A stretch of 64,000 nucleotides of DNA from Acanthamoeba castellanii str. Neff. Taxonomy: Eukaryota; Discosea; Longamoebia; Acanthamoebidae. A program made the position numbers and the translations under genes. Numbering within the stretch: position 1 is the first letter of the stretch; every line of letters starts with the position of its first letter. The notes under the pieces were generated by a model that was not told the DNA's origin, ran no database searches, and worked only from the letters and a program-made list of their open reading frames with translations. The DNA is taken from contig NW_004457329.1 in assembly GCF_000313135.1 (NCBI RefSeq), forward strand, positions 122,180-186,179. Reading direction: 5' to 3'. Below are positions 34,497 through 46,349 of the stretch, in pieces.

Positions 34497-37400
34497 ATGG
34501 AAGAGGGGTATGAGCAGCATGCGGCACCCTATGTTCGCTTGCCGCTGGCTGCGGTGCACAAATGCGGGGAAGCCGTCATCCGGGGGGCGCATCTCACATC
34601 TGCTCGCTTTCCCGACCCTGCCACCATCCTGCGCGAAGCCATCTCCCTCTTCTCCCTCCTGCCGGCTCCAATCACCGCAGTGGATGAAAGCCTTAAGCAC
34701 GAAGATGACGATCAGGAGGCCCTGCAGGTGCTGGAGGAGGTAGTCAAGAGGGCACACGACACCTTCATCGAGCTCGTGTGGAGCCAGCAGGCCTACAGCT
34801 CCTTCTGGTCGCCCCACCCGAGCCAAGCCGGCGGCGGTGGCACAGCTTCGCAGCGCTCGACCAAGCAGGCGGCCAGCTACTTCCGCCGCGACCCGTGGCC
34901 GCTGCTGCGCGCCCACTTCGTCGCCCGCATGGCTCGCACCCCCATTCCCGCTGCCGCCGCGACCGTCAACGGCGAGAAGGGCCTCGTGCTCTGCCTCGAC
35001 CTCGAGGGCCTGTGGAAGCTCCTCGTGGAGGAGGTATGCATTCTCACTCTCCGCGCGTGTCGTGCGTGTGTCGGCGCGCGCTGACGGCTTCACGGTCGCA
35101 CTGCAGTACTGGTGGCGGTGGTTTGCGTCGGTTTCGGCGGAAGATGCGGGCTCGGCCTCGCAGCCGGCCTCCCCGCGACATTCGGTGCCGAGCTCGCCGG
35201 TGCCGTCATCACCCGCCACCGCCGGAGGTCACTCGCTACGCACCTCCACCGGTGGCGGCTGCGGGCATCCGCCTTCCTGCGTGTGCTTCAACCTCTCCTC
35301 CCTCTCCTCCACATCTTCTTCTCCCCGCGGTTGGCATCTGGGTGGCATGAACCGGACCAGGTAACACCACGCGCCACGCACACGACGCACACGACGCACA
35401 CGACGCACACGACGCACACGACGCACACGACGCACACGACGCACACGACACACACGACACACACGACACGTGCGATCCTCTGTACCAACTGATGATTGGG
35501 TTGGTTGTTGTGCCAGGCATTCGTTCACGTGCTTCCTCCTCTTTGGCACGCTATGGGCGCGAGAGCTGGCCCCGTTCCTCAGCCCCTCCCACCTGCAGAA
35601 GGGGGCCGTCGCGCCGGGCGACCACTTCCTCCTGATCGACGTCGACAACTGCGCCAAAGTGCTTGTAAGGTCCCTTCTCCTCTTGTGCGTGCCGCACCAA
35701 AGTTGTGTGCGCACACGTGTGTCGTCGCTGACGCCTGTTTTGTTATTTTTATTTTTTTATTTTTTATTTAATAGGACTTTGTGGAGAGCAGCGTGCCGTC
35801 GCACGTGAAGATCTATGGCTTCTGTGGCGCGGGCTATTCGCAGGGCTCGGCCTCGCCCGCGTTTCACCGCCTGACGGAGAAGGGGATCATGCACCTCATC
35901 CCGTGCCCCGTGGGCACCAGCTCCCCGGGGAGCGACGACGAGCGGTCGGCGGCGGAGCGGAGCGTGGGCGGGCGGGCGATGGCGGACTTCTTCAACGCGT
36001 TCTACGACAACGGATGCGATCGCAAGTACAAGAACGCGGCGGACTACCTCCTGAGCATGTTCGCCGGCGTCATCCACGTCCTGTTCCCCATGGACGTGCC
36101 CATCTGGATCCTCTCCCACGACGACGGGTGCGACGCACAGCGCACAGCGCACAGCGCACAGCGCACAGCGCACAGCGCGCAGCGCACACAACACAGTTCA
36201 CTCACGATGATCTCTGCGGGCTGACAGACTCGAGAACACGGCGGAAGCTGTGTGGTGCCGCGGGCGGGAGGCCGGTCGGGTGCCCACGAAACACATCACC
36301 GACCACTCCCTGTGGACCATCGTGCGACACGACGCCCTGCTCCGCTCGGCCCCGCTGCATCCGCCGATGGTGCCGTCGTCTGGCCCGAGCCATGCGGCCG
36401 CCGCCGCCGCGTACGTGGATGGCTACGGCGAGGGGTTCCTCGGCTGGGGCCTCAGCGAAGAGGCCACATTCGGCCGGGGCGGCAGCCTCACGGGCTTCAT
36501 GGACAACGCGTGGACCAATCACTACGACGTCGCCATACGCCGCGTAGTGCCCCGCGCCCAGTACGACGCCCTCTTCCCAGCCGCGCCACCAGCAACAGGG
36601 ACAACGATCGCAGTGTTGCCGATGACCGCGTCGATGTCGGCCGATCCGGCCCAGGAACTCAGCATCGGGACAAACACGCGCAAGCGACGCCAGCGGGAGG
36701 ACGAAGCGGCGGATCGTGCGCAGATCAAGGAGCGCAACGGCCATTCACCGCCCAAGGAAAAGCGGCACAGGGAGAACGATGACGAAGGCGATGCCGACCA
36801 GGGCGCGTCGCAGCGGCCGCAGGTCGAGCAGCAGCACATCAGCTTCGGGGAGCGGGTGAGCGTGCAGTGGAACGGCAGCAGGTACGAGCGGTCGGTGCTC
36901 AAGAAGGACCACGTGATCACCCGCGCCGGGGACACCAAGGACCCGCTCCCGCACCACGTCGTGCCCGCCATCTCCCTGCCCGCGAGCGGCCACGTCAACC
37001 TCACCCTGCGCGGCCACCGCTTCAGCAGCAAGGGCATCGCCCTCCTGGGCGAGGTGCTCTCGTACGTCTCCACCCACCCGCCAATCCTATGATTAACATT
37101 AAGTAATTAATGAATGAGTACCCAATGGCGGGTGGTGGAACCAGGGTGCCGTCGGTGGTGGTCAAGTCGCTCGACCTGCGCGGCAACCGCCTCGGGGACG
37201 GCGGGATCGACCGACTCGCCGATCTGCTGTGCACCGGAGCGCTCGGGCGGCAGCTGACCTCGCTTGACATCCGCGGCAACGAAATCGACGACCGAGGTTC
37301 GCTCTCCTCTCTCTACCCTTCATTCTTGATTGCTGGTTCGGTTGAGTGACGCGCGCTTGTGCCCCACACACTCACTCACACGTGTACAGGAACGGTGGAC

Positions 37401-40351
37401 CTGGCGCGGTTCCTCGCCACAACGGACACCTTGCGCTACTTCGACCTCCGATGGAACAAGGTGGGCGTGGTCGGCGCTCGCGCCGTGGCGCAGGCCCTGG
37501 CCCACAATACCAGCGTGGGCATCGTCAACCTGCGCGAGAACAGGTGCCAGGCCCTCGCCCCCGGCCTCTGTGCGCCCGCTCGCTGACTCGCAGCCTTTTA
37601 ACCACGTTACATTCCCTGAATTCCTCGCGCCCAGGCTGGGCATGGACGGCGTGATGACGCTCGCCGACTTCCTGCTCACCAACCGGTCGGTGTACAGCCT
37701 CGACCTGCGGGCCAACATCAGTCCGCCCACGGAGATGAACTACCGCATCGGCGAGAGCGGCGATGAGGCGATCAAGTACCTGGGCGCCCTGCTCAAGCTC
37801 AACTCCACCGTCACCCATCTCGACCTGTGCTCCAACAGCATCGGTAATCCGCTCTCTCTCTCTCTCTCTTTCTTCGGCGACTTGTCAGCGAACTTTGGCT
37901 CAATGAATTGTGTGCATGTGTGCATGTGTGCGTGTGCGTCGTCTATCGCGTGAGCAGGGTCGGAGGGGGCGATGGCGTTGGCCAGCGCGTTGGAGTTCCG
38001 GTCGTCGCTGTACATTCTCCACCTGGACTTCAACAAGATCGACTTCGCGGGCGTGCGGGCGCTCGGCCGATCGCTTCTCGTCAACCAGAGGTGCGTGCTG
38101 CGAATGGCGCCTCCTTCGCCTTTCTCCCATCTCGTCACTGCACTGGAGGTCTTTTCTTCGCCCTCCAAATGAACTTCTCATCTCCGTGCGCCATCACGCC
38201 ACCGCAGTCTGCTCGTGTTGACGCTCGCGCACAATTTCCTCGAAGACGACGCTGTCTGTGCGCTCGCCAAGGCGCTCGCCACCAACGCAACGCTCACCAA
38301 GCTCGACCTCCAAAAGGTGCGCCGCCTTGAGCAGACCTTTACACTGCTGAGCCCGCTGTTGTGCTTACCCCCCCCCCACGATTAGAATCACGTATCGAAC
38401 AAGGGGGCGAGCGCGCTGGCGGAGGCGCTGAAGACGAACCAGACACTCACCGAGCTGTACTTGAGCTACAACGGCGTGGGCGACGCCGGGGCCTATCGCC
38501 TCGCCGACGCGCTCAAGCACAACGACGGCCTTCTTAGCCTGGAGCTTGAGAACAACAAGATCACCTCGCGGTGCGCTCCGCACACTCGACACACACACAC
38601 AAACACAGCGTTACAGTCCTGACTCGTGGGACATGTGCGTTTATCTACACAGTGGCGGGAAGGCGTTTGCATCGATGCTGGCGAGAAATACGACGCTGCG
38701 GTTCTTCAACCTGTCGGGCAACCTCATCACTGACGAGGGCCTCACAGCCATCTCGCGCGCCCTGATGAGCAACCGGGCCTCTTCCCTACTCGACCTACAA
38801 GTTTCTGGTACGTGGCTGTGTGTATGTGCGTGTTGCGTGTTGCGTGTGTGACTAACATGAGAACGGCACACAGGTGTTGATGGGCGAGACGAGTGCTGGG
38901 ACGTGCTGCGTGAGATGTTGCGGCACAACCGCCGCCTGCTCCGCTTGGACGTCTCCAGCAACCCGCTCTACCACCCGCTGTGCGGACGCCGCCCCGCGCG
39001 GTTTGCAGTGCGGGACTCCTCGCCCGACGACGACGAGGCGCTGCGCAGTCGGTGGAAAGACAAGCGCAGCTTCCTGCGTTCGTCCGGCGGCAGCGGCGCG
39101 GTGGTGCCTCTGCTGGCCATATCGCCACCGTCGCCGGCTTCCGTGCAGGCCGGCGGTCTGATGAGCCCGCCGCAGTCTGCGCCGGCGCGCAATCGCTACC
39201 AGGCCGACGGCGGCAACCGCCACCAGGTCGATACGACGAACGCTCGACATCCGCACCACCACCATCAGTATCATCCGCACAACCGCCTGCGCAACACGTT
39301 CCTCTTGGAGTGGCTGCAGCTCGAGCCCGTGGCCGCGCAGGCCGACGAGGTGAGCGCGGCCATCGCCGAGCGATCGTCGCACATCGAACTGCTGTGCGAA
39401 GAGGAGGACAGCGAAGAGGACGACGATGACGGGGACGAGAGGGCGAGTAGGGGTCCCTACAACATCTGCCGCATACTCGAGGAGAACACGTCGCTCGTGT
39501 GGCTGGTGATGGCCAACGCCAACCTGCACATGAACTCCGCCGCTGCCGCCGCGAGCAAGCCCAAGCCCCGCGGCAAGCGCGGACGCCGGCTCGCGCGCAA
39601 GGCCGCCCGGGAACGCCTGGAAACAGTCGACAGCAACCAAGACGAAGTGCGGGAGGACAAAGAGGAGGAAGAGGAGACCTTCACCATGGACGAGGAGTTG
39701 ATCACGGATGAGGACGGGGAGGACCAGGACGCTGTGAAGCGCACGACGCAGAGCTATCGCTTCATGCGTTCGCTGTCGCGGGCGCTGGCGCGCAACGGCA
39801 ACCTGACGAGCCTCGACCTGTCGTGGAATCGACTGGACGCGGCCACGATCGCGCCGCTCGCCGAGGCGCTCGACAACCGGCGGCAGGCCAACGCCGGCCT
39901 CAGCCTTCTCACCACGCTCGTGCTCCGCGGGAACCGCCTGCAGGACGAAGGCGTCGCCGTGCTCGCCCGCAGTCTCCTCAACAACTGCACCGTCACCACG
40001 CTCAACCTCGATACCAACCGCATCACAGATGAGGTGCGTGCGTGTGTCGTGTGTGTCGTGTGTCGTGTCGTGCGCTAACGGACGGGTGTGTAGGGCATCA
40101 AAGCGGTGGAGGACTTGGTGGCGGGCAACGAGGTACTGGCGTTCTTGTCTCTGGTGAGCAACGGCATCAAGGGCGAGGGGCTGCTGGCGCTCGGGGCGGC
40201 CCTGCGACACAACCGATCCATCGTGAAGCTCTCCCTCGAGCGCAACCCGCTGGAGCGGGAGGCCGTCGCCGCCTTCTGGCAGCTCCTCGCCTCCGTCAAC
40301 CTCCAGCGAGGACCCACCAGCGACGTCGAGTTCGTCAACATTGGCATCTGA
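34497..40351 (+). CDS. PIN/NYN-like domain plus ribonuclease-inhibitor-type LRR protein
   Basis: The ATG at 34497 starts an N-terminal region of unknown fold. A PIN/NYN-like domain follows at about 35610-36260: DHFLLIDVDNCAKVL and SHVKIYGFCGAGYSQGSAS, then YKNAADYLLSMFAGVI and VPIWILSHDDG. Its acidic residues sit where these nucleases bind metal. A linker with a basic patch (RKRRQREDEAADRAQIKERN) leads to about 16-18 leucine-rich repeats of the 28-residue RI/NLR type from 37020 to 40330. Examples are SLDLRGNRLGDGGI, KLDLQKNHVSNKGA, FFNLSGNLITDEGL and TLNLDTNRITDEGI. An insertion at 38990-39760 is disordered with His- and Glu-rich runs. More than a dozen introns occur, several full of simple repeats. 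One gene is the simplest reading because no stop separates the parts, but two fused predictions cannot be excluded. Confidence 0.6.
35376..35469 (+). repeat. Intronic minisatellite, 9-base unit
   Basis: About ten imperfect copies of ACACGACGC lie inside an intron of the PIN-LRR gene. The last copies change to ACACGACAC. Because the unit is a multiple of three, an open frame runs through it on the minus strand, but that is an artefact. Confidence 0.9.
36134..36188 (+). repeat. Intronic minisatellite, 7-base unit
   Basis: Seven to eight copies of GCACAGC, imperfect at the 3' end, lie in the intron directly after the SHDDG codons of the PIN-like domain. Confidence 0.88.
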
Positions 40352-40455
40352 TGATGGTGAGAGGAGCCGTCTGAATTTTATTTTTATTTTTTCTAATTGG
40401 GGAGAAGAGAGTGCAGCGCCGTGTGGTGGTGGATCCAGCGCAGGTCGCAAGTCGC

Positions 40456-42811
40456 CTAGTAGTCCTTGTCGTGCTGGAGGGGCGCGTCGGTGTGCTTCTC
40501 GTGCACGAGCTGCACTCTGCCGGAGGGGTCCTTGCTCTTGCCCCACGTGGGGATCCACTTCTCGACCGTCTTCTGAGCGCTCTCGCCCTGCACAATGTCA
40601 CACGGTCAGCCTGCTGAATGCACACACACACACACACACACCGCACTCACATGAGCTTGCTTGGTGTCGGGGGAGCAGTACGTGGAAGAGGGACTCGAAG
40701 ATCTTCCTGAAGAGGTAGGCCTCCTTGGTGTCGGGGGTGTTGTAGGGGAACTTGGCGGCAGCGCTCGCCAGCTCCTCGTCGGTCACCTGCTTCTCGGCGT
40801 AGTCCTTGAGGCCGTCGATCCAGCCGTAACCCACGCCGTCACTGCGCACGAGTGGGTTTAGCCAGGGCTCGACACACACGACACACACGACAAAAATCGC
40901 AGCGCAAGAGGGTTGTGAGAGATGACGGTACCTGAACTGCTCCTTCTGCCTCCAGAGGATGCTGTCGGGCAGGTAGGGCTTCTCGGGCGTGTCGAAAGCC
41001 TTGCGGAGCACGTGCTTCTCCATCTTGCCCTCGGCGTAGACCTTGTCCTCGGGCCGGATGTTCATGGCCACGTCCAGGAACTCCTTGTCCAGGAACGGCA
41101 CCCGCACCTCGAGGCCCCAGGCCATCGTCGACTTGTTGGCCCGCAGCAGATCAAAGTAGTGCAGGTTCTTGACGCGCCGGAGGGCCTCCTGGTGGAACTC
41201 GGCCGGCGACGGCGCGTTGTGGAAGTAGAGGTACCCGCCAAACACCTCGTCGGCGCCCTCGCCCGAGAGCACCATCTTGACGCCCATGGCCTTGATCTTC
41301 CGCGCCAAAAAGTACATCGGCGTGCTGGCCCGGATGCTCGTCACGTCGTACGTCTCCAGATGCCAGATCACATCGGCCAACGCATCAATGCCCTGTGCAC
41401 CAAGCATCATCAGCTCGTTGGCGTGTCGTGTGCGTGTGCGTGTGCGTGTGCGTGTGCGTGTGCGTGTGCGTGTGCGTGTGCGTGTGCGTGTGCGTGTAAG
41501 AAAGTGGATGCAAGAGGTACCTCCTGGACGGTGAAGTTGAACTCGTGGTGGATGGTGCCGAGGAACGTGGCGGCCTCGCGGGCGGCCTTGAGATCGGGCG
41601 AGTTGGGGAGGCCGATGCTGAACGAGTGGATCTGGGGCCACCAGGCCTTCTCCTTCTCCTCCTCCTCCACCCGCATCGCGGCGTGGCGCGACGCGATCGC
41701 GCCCACCAGCGACGAGTCGAGCCCGCCCGAGATCAGCACGCCGTAGGGCACGTCGGTCATGAGGCGCTTCACCACGGCCTTCTCCAGGCTCTCGCGCAGC
41801 ACCGTGAGGTCGGCCGCGCCCTGCGGGACGTAGGCGGGGGTCCACCAGGAGGGCTCGTAGTAGCGCTTGAAGCCCGTCTCGGGCGTGTAGTAGTGGCCCG
41901 GCGGGAAGGCCTCGTACCGCTCGCAGTCGTCCATGAGCGACTTGAGCTCCGACGCCACCCACACCGACCCGTCCTTGTGCCACCCGATGTACAGGCTCGT
42001 GATGCCCAGCGGATCACGCGCCACCAGGTACGTGTCCTACGTTTACATTACATTACATTCATGTATATATATTTAGTATTAACACACGACTCAGCCGCAC
42101 ACACAGCGAGCTTGAGCACACGACACGACCAACCACCGACACACGACACAGCACCAACACACGTGAGAGTGATGTACCTTGACGCTGTCGGTGAGGACGA
42201 AGGAGAACATGCCGTCCAGGCGGCCACATGCCTCGGCGCCAAACTGCTCCCACTGTGGCACATATTCATATTTATGATGAATATATAAATATATAAATAT
42301 ATATGTAAATATAATATCACGATGTAGGCTGGTTGCGTAAGCGAGAGAGCACGCGCTGGTGGTGGAGAAGGAGAAGGAGAGAGAGAGGGAGACGCACCAG
42401 TGGGATGATGACCTCGCAGTCGGAGGCGGTCTTGAACTGGTAGTCCTTGAAGAGGGACTGACGCAGGGCCTTGTGGTTGTAGATCTCGCCGTTGACGGTG
42501 AGGGCGATGGTGCCGGTCTGGTTGTAGAGCGGCTGGGCACCGCTCACCGGGTCCACGATACCGAGACGCTCGTGGCACAGCACGCGCTTGTGGTCCACAT
42601 AGATGCCGTTCCAGTCAGGGCCACGATGGCGAATTCTGTGCGAGATTGAGTGCAGATCGCGCGCGTGTGGTGAGATTCGAGAGGGGGCAGTCGGACACAT
42701 CGTGACGAAAGCCACCGGTGGATTGACGTACCGCTTCGACAGGCCGAGTGCCTTCTTGCGGAGGGTCTCCGTGTCCTCCTTGCTGCCCAAAATAGCGAAG
42801 ATTCCGCACAT
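40456..42811 (-). CDS. Asparagine synthetase (glutamine-hydrolysing)
   Basis: The ATG at 42811 opens [17 protein letters not shown], so Cys2 is the glutaminase nucleophile. The N-terminal Ntn domain continues with [40 protein letters not shown] and SDCEVIIPL. The synthetase domain has the PP-loop [19 protein letters not shown], then [42 protein letters not shown] and [13 protein letters not shown]. The last exon (from about 40590) ends [17 protein letters not shown] and stops at 40456. The enzyme makes asparagine from aspartate, glutamine and ATP in the cytosol. About eight exons; the intron at about 41410-41520 carries a long hexamer repeat. All catalytic motifs are intact. Confidence 0.96.
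41429..41497 (+). repeat. Intronic hexamer repeat (TGCGTG)n
   Basis: About eleven tandem copies of TGCGTG lie inside an intron of the asparagine synthetase gene, next to the splice site that precedes [13 protein letters not shown]. On the minus strand they would encode an Ala-His run if retained. Confidence 0.92.
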
Positions 42812-43161
42812 CTTTGTGTGTAGTCTGGAAGTGAGAGTGTTGTTGGTGGCTGGTTTTGTTTGTGCACTTTTGGGCCAAACCAACAGGTTGAGGTGGGCGC
42901 CCTAAAAGGGAGTGGCACCTGTTGAGTCCGAAAGTCCACCGGTCACTTCACGCTTTGTGTTCTGGCCATTTTCCCCGTACGCAAGACCGAACTCCACCTT
43001 GGGCTGTTGGGACAGCTGGCAAGCAGCAAGACCTTCATAGCGTGACAGTGGATGGATGGAGCGATGGAGCGTTGCGATGAATGCAGGCTGTCTTTGTGGT
43101 TAAAAAAAAGGGCCGGATATGTACAACGATTTGTGATTTCCATCCTTAGGAAGGGCACCAC
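42812..43161. other. Intergenic, no gene recognised
   Basis: This 350-base gap lies between the asparagine synthetase start and the PAM16 stop, both minus strand. It should hold the asparagine synthetase promoter. No conserved coding signal or RNA gene is visible. Confidence 0.5.
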
Positions 43162-43677
43162 TTAGGCTTGCCGTGTGACCTTGGCCATCTCGGCCTCCAG
43201 CGCCTCCTTGGCGCGCACCACCTTGGACTGCAAGTAGAAGGATCCTCCGTTCGCAGGATCGTTGGCCTTGAACATTTTCTCATATTTCTACGAAATGAGC
43301 AAGAGTGTCAGCGAGAGGCGGTGGCACAAAAGAGATGAGTGGTGGAAAGTGCGCACCTGCAGGACTTCCTTCATCTCGCACTGTGGTCGCAGCCCCAAGA
43401 TCTTTTGCGCCTCCTGAACACTCAACATACGGCCGGCAGCACCTTGCGCCGCTTCTGCAATAAATTGAGATTAAATTAAATTTGTGGGATGCAAAGATGA
43501 CGAAAAAGAGAAGCGATTGCGTACTGATGCTCGCTTGCCGCCACGCATCGACAAAGGCCTTACCGAAGATGGTGCTGCCCGAGACAAAAAGATTGATGAT
43601 TAATCTTGTCGCCGCCTGCACAGAGTAGAAGGTGAATACGGTGCTATGACGCAAGCAAAGAAAGCCAGACGAACCAT
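43162..43677 (-). CDS. Mitochondrial import motor subunit PAM16/TIM16
   Basis: A first exon holding only the ATG (43677-43675), followed by an intron to about 43617, gives [20 protein letters not shown], which matches the PAM16 N-terminus. Further exons give FVDAWRQAS, then [19 protein letters not shown] and [20 protein letters not shown], ending [21 protein letters not shown]. This is a degenerate J-domain without the HPD tripeptide, as in PAM16, where it pairs with and restrains PAM18 at the TIM23 channel so that mitochondrial Hsp70 can be controlled. The protein is about 110 residues, a normal length. The one-codon first exon is inferred from the match; an alternative start is MRHSTVF at 43654. 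Confidence 0.85.
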
Positions 43678-43928
43678 GGGTGGTGTATTGTAGAAAAGAG
43701 AAAGGTGTCGTTGACCGATGCGTTCAAGATTCCTGTCGTGAACGACGATCCACCACGCCTTCTCTTTGTGGCTTGCCGTGTCTTCCTGGTACTAATAACT
43801 CCGCATTTCCCGGAGCTTTGCCACCGGAAATCTCCAGCGCTGGTACGCGATTTTTCTAGTGTAGGCCACAAAAGGAAAGAGGTGATGAAGCTGTTGCTTG
43901 TGCTGTACAACGACTGCAAGTGCTCTAG

Positions 43929-46139
43929 CTACCGCAGGGCGTCTTGCTCCTTCTTGAGGTCATCGAGAAGGTGGTAGAAGACGTCGAAATGCTTGATCCG
44001 GATCTTGAGCTTGTTGTTGACCTTCCGCAGCTTGATGTCGTGGGTGAGCCCCACGTTGAAGGTGTAGATGGCACACTCGGCGCTGGTGGCGTAGGCCACG
44101 TCCGTAGCGCTCACGTTGCCCACGCCCGCCCGCACGATGTTGACCTTGGGTCCGCCTTGGCTCGACAGCTCGTTGCAGGCATCGACCAGCGTGTACAGCG
44201 ACCCGAGGTTGTCTGCCTTCAGCACCACGTTCACCACCGGCTCCTCTTCCTCCTCGTAGGGTACGGTCGCCTTTTCATCCTCATCCTCTTCCTCTTCTTC
44301 ATCGTCGCCTTCTTCTTCTTCTTCTCCTTCGTTTGTCTGTTCGTCGGTGTCCTCTGCGCTGTGTGCCGACTCTCGGTGAATGGAGTTGATGAGAGCCTGA
44401 TCGTACTTGCCCTCGGTGCCCTGGAAGTCGGTCACCAGATTGCGGAACTCGACCACTTGCTCGGCCTTGTCGCGCGAGACGACGAACAGGTCATCGCCCG
44501 GCGAGGGGAGCGTGCCGCGGTAGAGGCCCACGATCTCGACGGGGTCGCCGGGCATGGCCCTCTCCACCTGTTTCCGGTCCTCGTCGAAGATGGCGCGCAC
44601 GCGGCCGGCTTGGTAGCCCACGACAAAGTGCTGGCCCACCTCGAGCACGCCGCAGTGCACGATGACCTTGAGCACGCGCCCGCGCGAGCCGTCCTCGCTC
44701 CACACCTCCACCACCGTGGCCTCAGGCGGGCACGTCGTGTCCTCCCACAGGTTCATCTCCCGGCAAGTGTTGGCCAGCGTCGACACGAGCACGTCCAGGT
44801 TGCGTCGCTCCTTGGCCGAGATCTCCACGACGGCCCTGACGTTGGACGGCGGCGCAGTTGAGCTATTGGTGGCGGCTGTGCCGCTGGGCGAGGGCACCCA
44901 TCCCAATCGCTCGAGCCTCCGCTTGATCTTCGAGGTGTCGACCGGGAGGTCGATCTTATTGAGCGCGATCACCACTGGCAGTTCGGATTCCAGCGCCAGG
45001 TCGTAGGACTCCTTGGTCTGCGGCTTGATGCCCTCGTCGCAGGCGATGATCAGCACCACCATGTCCGACAGGTACGCCCCGTTCGACCGCATCCGAAAGA
45101 ATGCTCTGTCGTCGCCATGTGAAGCGGCACACCACAGTCCCCCCCGTTTGTCAATATACCGTATGGCCAGGAACCACGCGAGGCGGGGAAGTAGTACTTG
45201 TGGCCGGGCGTGTCCAAAAATGTGATGGCCTTGCCGTGGTTCGACTCCTCGCCAGGCTGCTGTTGCTGTTGTAGGAATTGAGACACGCGGACCTTGAAGG
45301 CGCTCAGCCTCTGTGTGATCCCTCCCGCCTCCCGCGCGGCCACGTTGGTGTTCCGGAGTGCGTCCAGGAGCGTCGTCTTGCCGTGGTCCACATGGCCCAT
45401 CACCGACACAATCCCTAAATTGAAGATCAACAAGCACAGATCGGGTTAGGCGCTCGCTGATGCCGTGGTGTGTTTGGGTCGGCGAGGGAGCCAGGCACCT
45501 GGTCGCAGGACCATTCCCTTGCCGATGACTTGACCGGCCGGGCCGGCCTTGCGCCGCTCGCGGTGGGAAACGGCGTCGCGCCGCAGGTCAGGGTCGTCGA
45601 ACACAGGCTCGATGCCGATGCTCTCCGCGAACTGTGAGGTTGCTTCCCACGAAAAGATCAGGTCCTTGGGCGTCTTGAAGCGCAATCTGAGCGTCAGACG
45701 CGTATGTGAGGAATGTAAGTGATAATGGTGCGACGTGCGAAAGAAGGTAATGCTTGTGGGCAGAGGCTACGCCTACCCTTCGGATGTAAGCCGTCGTGTG
45801 ATGTCCTTGAGATTGATTCCCAGCTTCTTGGCCAGTTCTCGTGCTCGAATGAAGGGCGGAAGCTTGGCCTCCTTCACGATCTTCTCTCTGCCCTCCACCA
45901 GTGGGTGCCACACCATCAGCTGCCTGCGTGCGACTCGCCTAAAGGCAAGCGGGTGATGGCTCGCACCTTGGGTGGAAGAGGCGCACGGAGGGCGTAGAGT
46001 ACGGCCGGATGCCCACCGTGTCGGCCAACGGCTGGATACAGCTAAGAGCGCGACTGCCGGTCCATCTTCCCGCAGCTGTTGTGGCGGGAAATGAAGACCA
46101 TGCACGTCGCCCCCCGCCACTCCAGCATCCTGCCCGCAT
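43929..46139 (-). CDS. Mitochondrial translation initiation factor IF-2
   Basis: The proposed start at 46139 opens [20 protein letters not shown], an Arg/Ala/Ser-rich leader suited to mitochondrial targeting. Next come [20 protein letters not shown] and [17 protein letters not shown], usual before the IF-2 G domain. The GTPase has [20 protein letters not shown] (G1), [13 protein letters not shown] (switch I), [11 protein letters not shown] (G3) and [12 protein letters not shown] (G4). Domain II follows with [20 protein letters not shown], then domain III/IV to [13 protein letters not shown], stop at 43929. The factor places initiator tRNA on the mitochondrial small subunit. An acidic insertion of about 35 residues (44247-44351) sits between domains II and III and is unusual. 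Four exons are evident. Confidence 0.92.
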
Positions 46140-46349
46140 CTGTGATGACGATGGAGAATTGCCATAATTACATAATGATTAATAAATGAAAAATCATGAC
46201 GAGGAGCCTGCGAATAGAGCACAAACCATGTTTGTAGGCAAGGGCACCAACGCGACCCGGCCGTGATTTGTGATTTTGATTAAATTTGTGCCCTTGGAGA
46301 TCTTGGCGCGAAAAACAAAGAGGAAAATCTAAAACCAAGAAAAAGGAAG

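Noticed and set aside
35229..35714. Long minus-strand frame rich in Cys-Val-Arg repeats
   Set aside because: It is produced by the 9-base intronic minisatellite, whose unit is a multiple of three; the plus strand carries real exons on both sides.
38852..40558. 568-codon minus-strand open frame
   Set aside because: It is the antisense of the LRR exons. GC-rich codon bias creates long antisense frames, and the translation has no domain pattern.
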